64,000 nucleotides of DNA from an uncultured Caryophanales bacterium (lineage in GTDB: Bacteria; Bacillota_I; Bacilli_A; RFN20; CAG-288). The stretch lies in the NCBI GenBank assembly GCA_905211645.1, contig CAJMBK010000002.1, positions 1-64,000 on the forward strand, given 5' to 3'. The notes below the pieces were generated by a model. That model made no database searches. It saw nothing but the letters and a program-made list of their open reading frames with translations, and was not told the origin of the DNA. Both the position numbers and the translations under genes were made by a program. Positions 51,003 to 59,978 of this stretch are shown here, one piece after another. Each line of letters opens with the position of its first letter. Within the stretch, counting starts at the first letter, position 1.

Positions 51003-52760
51003 TTACTTATCTAATTCTTCAACGTTGTAAGAATTTAAGACATCCATAACCTTGGTTGCAACTTCTTTTTGAGTTGGAGGAACCATTGGGTCGTCAATCT
51101 TACAAGATCTGAGCAATTGTTTGTAGACTTTCTTACCACCAGTCTTACAGAATTTGAGATATTTTCTCATAGTCTTGTTGGCTTTCTTGCTACCTTCTTT
51201 TTCCTTAAGTTCTTCTTGGCTTTCAATAAAGAATTCCAATGCAACAACTTGAGCAATTGTGTAGTCAATGTAGTAGAAAGGATTTTCGATGATGTGATGT
51301 TGTCTCATCCACCAGCAACCATCTTTAAGGAATTTTTGATTCTTGTAATCCATCATAGGACGATAGACTTTTTCAAGTTTTAACCACTCCTTATTTCTTT
51401 GTTCAGGAGTCATATTAGGCTTCTTGTAAACGATGTGTTGGAATTCATCAACCATTGTACCGTAAGGAATAAATGTTATTGCGTCAGCTAAGTGTTTGTA
51501 TCTGTACTTATCTGCATCCTTCTTGAAGAACAATTCCATGTAAGGATATGTTAAGAATTCCATGGACATTGAGTGCATTTCGCAGCATTCCATACCTGGG
51601 GAACGAAGTGAAGGAACATCGATTGTCTTACCGGCTAAGAAACCTTGAAGAGCATGACCGAATTCATGGGTTAAAACATCAACATCTCCATCGGTTCCAT
51701 TAAAGTTGGAAAAGATGAAACTTGTTTTAAGTGCAGGGAAATATTCCATGTAGCCGCCACCGGATTTACCTTGTTTTGCTTCAAGGTCAACGCAATTGTG
51801 GTCAATCATGAAATCGAAGTAATGGCTGCATTCCTTGTTCAATCTGTGATAAAGTTTTCTTGCTTGATCAACAAGTTTATCCTTATTACCTTTAGGAGTA
51901 GGGTTACCTGATTTGTAGAAGATATTGTAATCATAGAATTGAGTATCATCGCCATAACCTAATCTTTCCTTTTGATCGGATAAGACTTTAACAGCTAAAG
52001 GAACGATATTTTCTTTAACTTGTTCTCTGTAGTTTTGAATATCTTTAGCATTCCAGCCAGTTCTACCTAATCTATCATAGGCTAATTGGATGAAGTTACG
52101 ATAACCTAATTGTTGGGCGATTTCATCTCTGACGTGAACTAATTCATCGAAGATATCACCGACTTCTTTCTCGTGTTCTTCCCACCATGATAAGACAATT
52201 TCATTAGCTTCTTTTCTGATTAATCTAGTCTTATGAGTTGTGAATTTACCCATTTGTGAAAGTGAGTATTTTTCACCTTTGTATTCGATGACTGCAGAAC
52301 CAATTAGTTTAACGTATTTAGCAACTAAAGAATTTTCCTTTTGTAATAAAGGAATAACCTTAGGATCGAATGTCTTCAAAGAAAGTTTGATTTGTTTGAT
52401 AAATAAAGGAGAGAATTCCTTTTTAATTTCCTTGATAAATGGACTTTCGATGATGAGTTTATTGATTTGTTGACCTAAATCGTTGATGTAAGGAAGAATT
52501 TCATCAAAGATTTCGGAGTATCTTGTGTATTTTTCATCACGAGTATCGATTGTATGATGAACATAAACTAAACCGTATTGAGTTGATAAAGATTCATCGA
52601 GAACAAATGACTCTCTAATAGCAGCGATTGCTTCTTCAGCTGTCTTTGCATTCTTGAGTTTTTCAATTACTGCTCCGTAATCTTTTTTGAACTCTTCTAA
52701 ATTAGGTTCGTTTGGTTCGACTTTCAAAAAGTCTTCAAAATTAGGATCAAATTTCTGCAT
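51003..52760 (-). CDS. M3-family oligoendopeptidase F-like metallopeptidase
   Basis: This 585-residue cytoplasmic zinc peptidase has HEFGH (365-369) with a downstream glutamate in the ECCEMHSMSMEFLTYP stretch, as in PepF/thimet-type enzymes. Other M3 features include QLAYDRLGRTGWNAKDI and FNGTDGDVDVLTHEFG. It cuts short peptides of roughly 6-20 residues and recycles imported or proteolytic peptides. AGGAGG precedes the ATG. It is encoded beside the M32 carboxypeptidase, and together they could finish peptide breakdown. Confidence 0.9.
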   Translation of the reverse strand: MQKFDPNFEDFLKVEPNEPNLEEFKKDYGAVIEKLKNAKTAEEAIAAIRESFVLDESLSTQYGLVYVHHTIDTRDEKYTRYSEIFDEILPYINDLGQQINKLIIESPFIKEIKKEFSPLFIKQIKLSLKTFDPKVIPLLQKENSLVAKYVKLIGSAVIEYKGEKYSLSQMGKFTTHKTRLIRKEANEIVLSWWEEHEKEVGDIFDELVHVRDEIAQQLGYRNFIQLAYDRLGRTGWNAKDIQNYREQVKENIVPLAVKVLSDQKERLGYGDDTQFYDYNIFYKSGNPTPKGNKDKLVDQARKLYHRLNKECSHYFDFMIDHNCVDLEAKQGKSGGGYMEYFPALKTSFIFSNFNGTDGDVDVLTHEFGHALQGFLAGKTIDVPSLRSPGMECCEMHSMSMEFLTYPYMELFFKKDADKYRYKHLADAITFIPYGTMVDEFQHIVYKKPNMTPEQRNKEWLKLEKVYRPMMDYKNQKFLKDGCWWMRQHHIIENPFYYIDYTIAQVVALEFFIESQEELKEKEGSKKANKTMRKYLKFCKTGGKKVYKQLLRSCKIDDPMVPPTQKEVATKVMDVLNSYNVEELDK

Positions 52761-52777
52761 TGTTTTATAACCTCCTG

Positions 52778-54298
52778 TTATTTCAAATTGTACAATTCAG
52801 AGTATTTATTTTCTAAATAATCGAGATAGTCAGTTGGGTCTAATTCACGACCGGTAATCTTCTTAATCCACTCTTTTGGTGTTAAATAACTTGCGGATTC
52901 GTAGACATTTTCTTTCAACCAGTTGACGATTTCCTTGATGTTATTTGATTGAATTAAACCAGGAACATCAATTTCTTTTCTCATACGGTTGTAATACATT
53001 GCGTTATAAGCGTTACCTAAAGAGTATGTTGGGAAGTAACCGAAACCACTTGACCAGTGAACATCTTGCAAGATACCTTCGTTATCATTTTTAACATCGA
53101 TGCCAAGATATTCTTTGTATTTCTTATTCCATAACTTATTCAAGTTATTGACGGATAAGTTGTTATTTAAAAGTTCTTTTTCAATTTCATATCTAATCAT
53201 GATATGAAGTGAATAGGTTAATTCATCTGCTTCAGTTCTGATAGGTTGGAAGCTAACTTGGTTAACTGCTCTGTAGAGTTCAGTTTCAGTGACATCACCT
53301 AATTCAACTCTGAAGATTTCATGGAATTTAGGATAGATTAAATGGATGAATTCTTTTGATCTACCGATGATATTTTCAAAGAATCTTGACGAAGATTCAT
53401 CTTCTGCTAAAGATCTGTAACCATCAATATTGTGGTCATACATCTCTTGTGGAATGGATTGACCAAAAATTCCGTGACCACCTTCATGAATGATTGAATA
53501 CATGTTTGAAATGAAGTTATTTTCATAAATATGTGTGGTGACTCTGGTATCGAATTGGCTGATTGAAGTTGTGAATGGGTGTTCACTTTCACCAATACAA
53601 CCTTTTGTTAAATCAAAACCGATTGTTTCAAGTAAATATTTAGCAAATTCAAGTTGTTTTGTTCTAGGAACATATCTTGTAGTGAAATCGGATCTGATGA
53701 AGGTCTTAGATTCTCTAATCTTCTTGCATAAAGGAACAATTCTTTCTTTGAGTTTTTCAAAGAATGGATCGAGAAGTTCTGTTGTCATACCTTCTTCATA
53801 ACTATCCATGATGTCATTTAATGGATTACCTAAACTTGGTAAGGAGGATAATTCAACTTTCTTCTTTGATAATTCAACAATCTTTTTAAGGGTTGGTTTG
53901 AAAATGTTGTAATCATTTTCTTCTTTAGCCTTGATCCAAGATGTGAATGCACTGTTCATGATGATTGAAAATTGTTTATTTTGCTTAGAAGTGATATTTT
54001 TATCTCTCAAATAGCTCTTATTCAATTTTCTAATCAAAACTTTGTCGTATTCGTTATCACATAAATCGATATTGGCACTCAACTCTTCAATAAGTTTGAA
54101 ATATTTAGGTGAGTTGCATAATTTGAAGAAAACTTCTTCGATTTCAACGAAATCTTTATTGTGTTCTTCCATGCCTGATTGGGGACAAACTGTAGATTGA
54201 TCGTACTGGAGAACTGAATACATGTGCAAATATCTTTTAACTTTATCGAAAATTTTAGTTAATTCTTTAAATTTTGAGTCGAATTCGTTTTTTTCCAT
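52778..54298 (-). CDS. M32-family metallocarboxypeptidase (Taq-like)
   Basis: This protein has 506 residues from MEKNEFDSKFKELTKIFD; GGAGG lies eight bases upstream, so the longer in-frame start is rejected. M32 landmarks are HPFTTSISQFDTRVTT (the H.F and D.R.T motifs), HEGGH (271-275), a downstream glutamate in LAEDESSSRFFE, and YSLHIMIRYEIEKELL. It removes C-terminal amino acids from peptides with a zinc or cobalt ion. The length fits the family (about 500). It lies directly upstream of the M3 peptidase in the same direction, probably in one transcript. Confidence 0.9.
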   Translation of the reverse strand: MEKNEFDSKFKELTKIFDKVKRYLHMYSVLQYDQSTVCPQSGMEEHNKDFVEIEEVFFKLCNSPKYFKLIEELSANIDLCDNEYDKVLIRKLNKSYLRDKNITSKQNKQFSIIMNSAFTSWIKAKEENDYNIFKPTLKKIVELSKKKVELSSLPSLGNPLNDIMDSYEEGMTTELLDPFFEKLKERIVPLCKKIRESKTFIRSDFTTRYVPRTKQLEFAKYLLETIGFDLTKGCIGESEHPFTTSISQFDTRVTTHIYENNFISNMYSIIHEGGHGIFGQSIPQEMYDHNIDGYRSLAEDESSSRFFENIIGRSKEFIHLIYPKFHEIFRVELGDVTETELYRAVNQVSFQPIRTEADELTYSLHIMIRYEIEKELLNNNLSVNNLNKLWNKKYKEYLGIDVKNDNEGILQDVHWSSGFGYFPTYSLGNAYNAMYYNRMRKEIDVPGLIQSNNIKEIVNWLKENVYESASYLTPKEWIKKITGRELDPTDYLDYLENKYSELYNLK

Positions 54299-54406
54299 GT
54301 CGAAAACCTCCGGAAATATGTTAGCACATATTAACTTATATAACATATTTAGTGGTAATATATTTACACTGAAGAAATGCCTTGCATTTCTTTGAAAGGA
54401 GATATG

Positions 54407-54952
54407 ATGAAAGAAGTTTTAGTACTTTGTACAAACGGTGTTGAAGAAGTAGAAATGTTGGCTACAGTTGATATGTTAACTAGAGCTCATGTTAAAGTTA
54501 CTATCGCAACAATTAACGATAAAAACACAATTGTCAGCAAACATGGTATTTGCTTATCAAATTTAGTTTTTGCAAAAGATATCAACAATTTTGATCAATA
54601 CGATATGTTATTTTTACCTGGTGGTCCTCACTACAAAGAGATTGAAGATAGCCTTTTAGTTAGAAAGATTATCAACACTTTCTTAGATAACGATAAATAT
54701 ATCGCAGCAATTTGTGCCGCACCTACAATCTTAGGTAGAATGGGCATTTTGGAAGGCAAGAATTACACTTGTTTCACTTCAATGAATGAAGATTTCGACG
54801 GTCACTACACTGATGAAGGTGTTACAGTTGATGGTAAATTGATCACAGGTAAATCAGTTTATTACTCAATTGAATTCGGCTTAAAGTTTGCCGAAGTCTT
54901 AGTTTCTAAAGAGGAATTTGAAGCACTTAAGAAACAAATCTATTACAGATAG
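54407..54952 (+). CDS. DJ-1/PfpI-family protein
   Basis: This 181-residue DJ-1-like protein begins MKEVLVLCTNGVEEVEML; the second of two adjacent ATGs is preferred because AAAGGAG would be too close to the first. It has the family glutamate (EE in VEEVEML), DMLFLPGGPHYKEIE, and the nucleophile elbow YIAAICAAPTILG (Cys). Such proteins act as glyoxalases, deglycases or stress chaperones. The substrate cannot be assigned. It is monocistronic with a terminator. Confidence 0.85.
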   Translation: MKEVLVLCTNGVEEVEMLATVDMLTRAHVKVTIATINDKNTIVSKHGICLSNLVFAKDINNFDQYDMLFLPGGPHYKEIEDSLLVRKIINTFLDNDKYIAAICAAPTILGRMGILEGKNYTCFTSMNEDFDGHYTDEGVTVDGKLITGKSVYYSIEFGLKFAEVLVSKEEFEALKKQIYYR

Positions 54953-54980
54953 TTTGTTAGAATAAATTAGTATTTCAATT

Positions 54981-55016
54981 AAGCAATTTAACATTAGTTT
55001 GTTAGATTGCTTTTTC
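54981..55016 (+). terminator. Terminator after the DJ-1-like gene
   Basis: AAGCAAT pairs with ATTGCTT, with TAACA/TGTTA inside, followed by a T-rich stretch. Confidence 0.7.
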
Positions 55017-55147
55017 TTTTGGGTACATTTAGATACAATTAAAAAGATGTCGTGGTAAGTAAAGTATATTTATATACTTTTGTTAAAAATTGAGCCTTTA
55101 AAATTGATAAAATAAATAAGGTTATATTTAGTTTAGAGAGGTTATAA

Positions 55148-57337
55148 ATGAAAAATGTTTTCAAACTAGATTTCTTCGGTAGAAATCTACAAGTTGAAAT
55201 CGGCGAAATTAGTAAGCAAGCCGATGGTGCAGTTTTAACAAGATATAATGACACTGTTATTTTATCCACTGCTTGTGCTGCAAAAGAGCCTAAAGAAGGT
55301 ACCGACTTTTTCCCACTCACAGTTGTTTACAATGAAAAACAATACTCAATTGGTAAGATTCCACAAGGTTTCTTAAGAAGAGAAGGTCGTCCAGGTGAAC
55401 ATGCAACATTAACTGCAAGATTAATTGATAGACCAATCAGACCTATGTTTGCTGATGGTTTTAGAAACGAAGTTCAAATTATCAACGAAGTATTATCATG
55501 TGATCCAAATTGCTCACCTGAAATGGCAGCAATGTTTGGCTCTTCACTTGCACTCGGTATTTCCGATATTCCATTCGATGGTCCAATCGCTGGTGTCCAA
55601 GTTGGTAGAGTTGATGGTCAATTTGTCATCAATCCAACTCAAGAAGAACGTGCTAAATCCGATTTGAACTTAACAGTTGCTGGTACCAAGGTTGCAATCA
55701 ACATGGTTGAAGCTGGTGCAAATGAATTACCTGAAGAAGTTATGCTCGATGCTATTATGTTCGGTCATGAAGCAATCAAGAAACTCATCGCTTTTGAAGA
55801 AGAAATCATCGCACAAGTTGGTAAGCCAAAACGTGATATTCCAGTTTATGCAATCGACCCTGAACTTCAAAAAGAAGTTAACGAATTGAATGACAGCAAG
55901 AACAGATTGATCAAAGCTGTTTCCATTCACGATAAACTTGAAAGACAAAATGCAATCGATGATATCGAACAAGAAATTGTCGACATCTATGATGCTAAAG
56001 AATATGCAGACGAAAAGACTAAGAAATCCGTCATGTATATGGTTAAGGATATCTTAGAAACTGTCGTCAAAGATGAAGTTAGAAGATTAATTACAGAAGA
56101 TAAGGTTAGACCTGATGGTAGAAAGATTGATGAAATCAGACCTTTGGATGCTCAAGTTCACTTATTACCTAGAGTCCATGGTTCAGCAATGTTCACCAGA
56201 GGTCAAACACAAGTTATCTCCTCTTGTACATTAGGACCTTTATCCGATGCTCAAATCCTTGACTCTGTTACTGGTGAACAAGGTAAACGTTGGATGCACC
56301 ACTACAACTTCCCACCATATGCAGTTGGCGAAATCGGTAGAACTGGTACTCCAGGTAGAAGAGAAATCGGTCACGGAGCTTTAGGTGAAAGAGCATTAAG
56401 TTACGTTATTCCAAGTGAAGATGTCTTCCCATACACAATCAGATGTGTTTCTGAAGTTGTTGAATCAAACGGTTCCTCTTCACAAGCTTCAATCTGTGCT
56501 TCATGTATGGCACTCATGGATGCAGGTGTCCCAATCAAAGCTCCTGTTTCCGGTATCGCAATGGGTTTAATTACATCCGGTCCAATCGATGGTAAACATC
56601 CTTACACTGTTTTAACTGACATCCAAGGTATGGAAGATCACCTTGGTGATATGGACTTCAAGGTTGCTGGTACTCCTAGCGGTGTCACTGCCTTACAAAT
56701 GGATATCAAGATTAAAGGTATCACTAAAGAAGTTTTACAAGAAGCATTGGCTCAAGCTCATAAGGCAAGAAAAGAAATTCTTGATGTTATGTTAGCTGCA
56801 ATTCCAGAACCTAGAGAAGAATTAAGCCAATACGCATTGAAGATGAATACCTTTAATATCGATCCTAGCAAGATCAGAGAAGTTATCGGTTCTCAAGGTA
56901 AAGTTATCAACAAGATTATCGAAGAAAACGATAATGTCGCAATCGATATCAATGATGATGGTAGAGTTATCGTTTATCACACAAATCCTGAAGTTATCAA
57001 GAATGTCACACAAATCATTCAAGATATCGCCAGAGTTGTTAAAATCGGTGATGTTTTCGAAGGTAAAGTTGTTAGAATTGAACCTTACGGCTGCTTCATC
57101 AACTTATTCGGTTCCACAGATGGTATGTTACACGTTTCCAATATGATGTACCAAAGAGTTGAAAAGGTTGAAGATGTTGTCTCCTTAGGTGATTACATCA
57201 AAGTTGTCGTCATCGGTATCGATGAAGCTGGTAAGATTTCTTTATCCCACAAGGAATTTGAAGAAAAACCAGAAGGTTATGTTGAAAAAGAAAAAAGAGT
57301 CTTTTCCAACAAAGGTAAAAACCACAAATCAAAATAA
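55148..57337 (+). CDS. pnp: Polynucleotide phosphorylase
   Basis: This 729-residue PNPase has the first RNase PH core (LTRYNDTVILSTACAAKEP, FLRREGRPGEHATLTARLI), a helical linker, the second core (RPDGRKIDEIRPLDAQVHLL, GRREIGHGALGERAL), then a KH domain (IREVIGSQGKVINKII) and a C-terminal S1 domain (GDVFEGKVVRIEPYGCFINL). It degrades RNA from the 3' end using phosphate and takes part in the degradosome. The length is near the usual 700. A weak ribosome site (AGAGAGG) precedes the ATG. It is followed by its own terminator. Confidence 0.96.
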   Translation: MKNVFKLDFFGRNLQVEIGEISKQADGAVLTRYNDTVILSTACAAKEPKEGTDFFPLTVVYNEKQYSIGKIPQGFLRREGRPGEHATLTARLIDRPIRPMFADGFRNEVQIINEVLSCDPNCSPEMAAMFGSSLALGISDIPFDGPIAGVQVGRVDGQFVINPTQEERAKSDLNLTVAGTKVAINMVEAGANELPEEVMLDAIMFGHEAIKKLIAFEEEIIAQVGKPKRDIPVYAIDPELQKEVNELNDSKNRLIKAVSIHDKLERQNAIDDIEQEIVDIYDAKEYADEKTKKSVMYMVKDILETVVKDEVRRLITEDKVRPDGRKIDEIRPLDAQVHLLPRVHGSAMFTRGQTQVISSCTLGPLSDAQILDSVTGEQGKRWMHHYNFPPYAVGEIGRTGTPGRREIGHGALGERALSYVIPSEDVFPYTIRCVSEVVESNGSSSQASICASCMALMDAGVPIKAPVSGIAMGLITSGPIDGKHPYTVLTDIQGMEDHLGDMDFKVAGTPSGVTALQMDIKIKGITKEVLQEALAQAHKARKEILDVMLAAIPEPREELSQYALKMNTFNIDPSKIREVIGSQGKVINKIIEENDNVAIDINDDGRVIVYHTNPEVIKNVTQIIQDIARVVKIGDVFEGKVVRIEPYGCFINLFGSTDGMLHVSNMMYQRVEKVEDVVSLGDYIKVVVIGIDEAGKISLSHKEFEEKPEGYVEKEKRVFSNKGKNHKSK

Positions 57338-57361
57338 TTAGTTAATTAGTATTGTTAATAT

Positions 57362-57389
57362 AATTCGTGTCGCAGGGCACGAATTTTTT
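57362..57389 (+). terminator. Terminator after pnp
   Basis: AATTCGTG pairs with CACGAATT and is followed by TTTT. Confidence 0.8.
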
Positions 57390-57475
57390 ATAAATTATAA
57401 TATTTATTTTAAATTAACAATTTTCCTAACATATACAGAGTTGTTTTACTAAAGTTTGTAATATTATCACTTTGT

Positions 57476-57503
57476 CAGTAATTTTTACTTCGTAAAATTA
57501 CTG
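57476..57503. repeat. Perfect hairpin upstream of a small membrane-protein gene
   Basis: CAGTAATTTTTAC pairs with GTAAAATTACTG around a TTC loop, with one bulged T. It lies in the leader region of the 57558 gene and is not followed by Ts. A leader structure or operator is possible. The rest of 57390-57557 is AT-rich; no other feature is seen. Confidence 0.4.
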
Positions 57504-57557
57504 CGGAAAGATATTAATCGGCTATTAATTAGTATTAATAAGATAAAATATATACAT

Positions 57558-57932
57558 ATGAAAAAGAAACCTATTTTGAATGATTCAATGACTGATGAAG
57601 AATATGAAGACTCATATTCTAAAAAGTTAAAAGTTGATATGATTTTGCGCTATGTAGTTACCGTTGTCATGATAATTACATTGGGCTTAAGTTTAGGTGC
57701 TTTCTTTGCACAAAGTGATAATGGTCAACCTACTCCATATATTTATCTTTCAATCTTTGCATTCATCTTTGCCATAGCTGGTTTAGCTTTAGGTATCGTT
57801 TTGATGAAAAGAGATGCAAAATGGAACGGATTGATCCTTGTTTTTACAATTATTTTATTCATTCTAGCAGCAATTTTATTCATTACGATGTTGTTCATCG
57901 TTGTTATACAAGTAACTGGAGGTGGAGCTTAA
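57558..57932 (+). CDS. Small three-TM membrane protein
   Basis: This 124-residue protein has a polar start (MKKKPILNDSMTDEEYEDSY) and three hydrophobic helices (YVVTVVMIITLGLSLGAFF, PYIYLSIFAFIFAIAGLALG, LVFTIILFILAAILFITMLF). It ends QVTGGGA. No family is recognised. It is one base upstream of the InlB-repeat lipoprotein and probably co-transcribed, so it may assist surface display of that protein; this is inference. Confidence 0.6.
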   Translation: MKKKPILNDSMTDEEYEDSYSKKLKVDMILRYVVTVVMIITLGLSLGAFFAQSDNGQPTPYIYLSIFAFIFAIAGLALGIVLMKRDAKWNGLILVFTIILFILAAILFITMLFIVVIQVTGGGA

Positions 57933-57933
57933 T

Positions 57934-59868
57934 ATGAAAAAATCACTTTTAAGTTTAATTACCTTTTCAACACTATTTTTAACTTCTTGCGATAATACAG
58001 TTATGGGAAAAATTAACTTCCATTTCTGCGGTGGTACCCCTGTTGAAGGTACTGCAACTGAGAATAATTTAACTGAGAAATTCTCTGGTGTTGCAGGAAC
58101 TGCCGTTGATGTTGATGTCCCAGATTTACAAAGAGATGGTTATGTATTTTTAGGATGGTTTGAAAACTGCACCTTGGATACAAGTGAAAATATCTGCACT
58201 TCTTACTCAAGTAAGATTGATTTTTCATCTCCAGATTTAAAGAAAATTCCTTACACAACTGAAGCAAATGCTTATGCAGTTTTTTCAAAGGAAGTTAGAA
58301 TTACCTACAATTTCAACCAATCTTCTTACGATAGTTCCATGCCTGATGAACTCTATGTTTCCGATGTTGGTTACAAAGGTAAACCTATCCAACTTGATAC
58401 TATTCCAACTAATCCGGCAAATTTAGTTGAAAACTACAACTTTGTTACTTACGAATGGTACACCGATAAGGAATGCACACAAAAATACGATTCAAATGCT
58501 TACCCAGAGAAAGACATCACCTTGTATGCAAGATGGCAAGTAAATCCTAGTGTTACTTTCTTTGCATCAAGTGATGGTAATGGTACTTTTGAAGATGGCT
58601 CAAAAGAATTTACAACTATCGAATACGGTAAGGATGAAAAGATTGATATCAATGCAATTCCTACCCCAACTAGAAGTACTGAAGCAGGGCCAAGCTTATT
58701 TGAAGGTTGGTACATTGCTACTTTAAATGATGATGGAAGTTACAACTTCACAGACACTCAATTCACATTCGGTGTTAATACTGTTGGTAGCAACAATTTG
58801 TACCTTTATGCAAAATGGTCTGATCAACAATTATTAAATGTTGTCTATCCAAATGAAACTAAGCAAATATCTGTTTATGAAAATAAGACACTTAAACAAA
58901 GTTTAGCTTTGCTCGAAGGTAAGTTTGATATTCCTGAGATTGAAAATATGACTTTCAAAGACTTCTACTACGAAGATGAAAATAAAGAAAAGCATACTTT
59001 CTATCAAGATAGTACGGTTATCACTAAAGATATCACCACAATCTATGCTAACTACATCAATGATCCTAAAGTTAATCTTTACCTTTTAGTAGAAAATCCA
59101 GGTGCTGAAGCAAGTGAAGAACAAATTACTTCAGCAATCTTAAAACCAGATTCATACTTATTTGAATTCGGTAAAGAAGGTAAACTTGATTTCTACGACA
59201 ATAATCTATGGAATGCAGTTCTTACATCTAAAGGTGCTGATTATTCATCAAAATATTACGTTTATGAATATAAAGTTGCAAAATTAGATGAAGAAGGTAA
59301 ACCTGTAGTTGATGAAGAGGGTAATGTTACTTACACAGCTATCAGCGATGTTGCTGCTTATGTTGGTGAAAGTGATATTAATATTTACGTTTGCGTTAAA
59401 CCTTATATTTCAGTTACTTACAACAATGAAACTAAACTTTATAAGGATGAAAATTTCTTATCCTATTCTTACTTAAAAGATTTGAATGCTGAAGATGACG
59501 GCTACTGGTCTTATTTAGTTACATTCACAGACGCAGATAATGTAGAACAAAGAGTAGTTTTAAATCAATATTCTCCTTCGTTGAAGTTGGATGATGAAGT
59601 TAGTCTTAACTACAATGTCACGATCAATGATAAAGGTTCAACTTTGACTGTTGCACCTAAACAAGGTCAAACTGGTCAAACCTTAACTAATAGAGTTGTT
59701 TCCAATTCAAGCTTGTACTACGTATATCAAAACGTGAATAGTCAATTGCTTGAAGGTAATAAAGAAGTTCTTTATTACTCCTATGATGGTTCAACTTACA
59801 ACTTAATTAGCTTCCCATCAACAATTTCAGCAGATACAACAATCTACTACGAAATTATCACTCAATAA
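57934..59868 (+). CDS. Surface lipoprotein with InlB-type (Listeria-Bacteroides) repeats
   Basis: This 644-residue protein has a lipoprotein signal (MKKSLLSLITFSTLFLTSC, Cys at 19). A repeated beta-module follows, with the typical pattern GYVFLGWFENC, YEWYTDKECTQKYD then ITLYARW, and LFEGWYIATL then LYLYAKW, the Trp and Tyr positions of Flg_new/InlB B-repeats. At least three complete copies occur before residue 300, and the rest (300-640) holds more divergent modules (TTIYANY, NIYVCV). It is anchored outside the cell and likely mediates adhesion. GGAGGTGGAG precedes the ATG at 57934; the GTG 12 bases earlier is inside the preceding gene and not preferred. Confidence 0.8.
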   Translation: MKKSLLSLITFSTLFLTSCDNTVMGKINFHFCGGTPVEGTATENNLTEKFSGVAGTAVDVDVPDLQRDGYVFLGWFENCTLDTSENICTSYSSKIDFSSPDLKKIPYTTEANAYAVFSKEVRITYNFNQSSYDSSMPDELYVSDVGYKGKPIQLDTIPTNPANLVENYNFVTYEWYTDKECTQKYDSNAYPEKDITLYARWQVNPSVTFFASSDGNGTFEDGSKEFTTIEYGKDEKIDINAIPTPTRSTEAGPSLFEGWYIATLNDDGSYNFTDTQFTFGVNTVGSNNLYLYAKWSDQQLLNVVYPNETKQISVYENKTLKQSLALLEGKFDIPEIENMTFKDFYYEDENKEKHTFYQDSTVITKDITTIYANYINDPKVNLYLLVENPGAEASEEQITSAILKPDSYLFEFGKEGKLDFYDNNLWNAVLTSKGADYSSKYYVYEYKVAKLDEEGKPVVDEEGNVTYTAISDVAAYVGESDINIYVCVKPYISVTYNNETKLYKDENFLSYSYLKDLNAEDDGYWSYLVTFTDADNVEQRVVLNQYSPSLKLDDEVSLNYNVTINDKGSTLTVAPKQGQTGQTLTNRVVSNSSLYYVYQNVNSQLLEGNKEVLYYSYDGSTYNLISFPSTISADTTIYYEIITQ

Positions 59869-59877
59869 ATTAAATAA

Positions 59878-59922
59878 TGGAGCAAAAGCCCTGCAAAATC
59901 CCGGGTAAATGCTCCATTTTTT
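59878..59922 (+). terminator. Terminator after the surface lipoprotein
   Basis: TGGAGC pairs with GCTCCA, with a small internal CCC/GGG stem, then six Ts. Confidence 0.75.
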
Positions 59923-59925
59923 CAT

Positions 59926-59953
59926 GAAAAAAGATTGCTGGTTTCAGCAATCT
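59926..59953 (-). terminator. Terminator after the uridine-kinase-like gene
   Basis: On the minus strand AGATTGCTG pairs with CAGCAATCT and is followed by Ts. Confidence 0.75.
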
Positions 59954-59978
59954 ATAGTATCAATATTAATTAATTATT

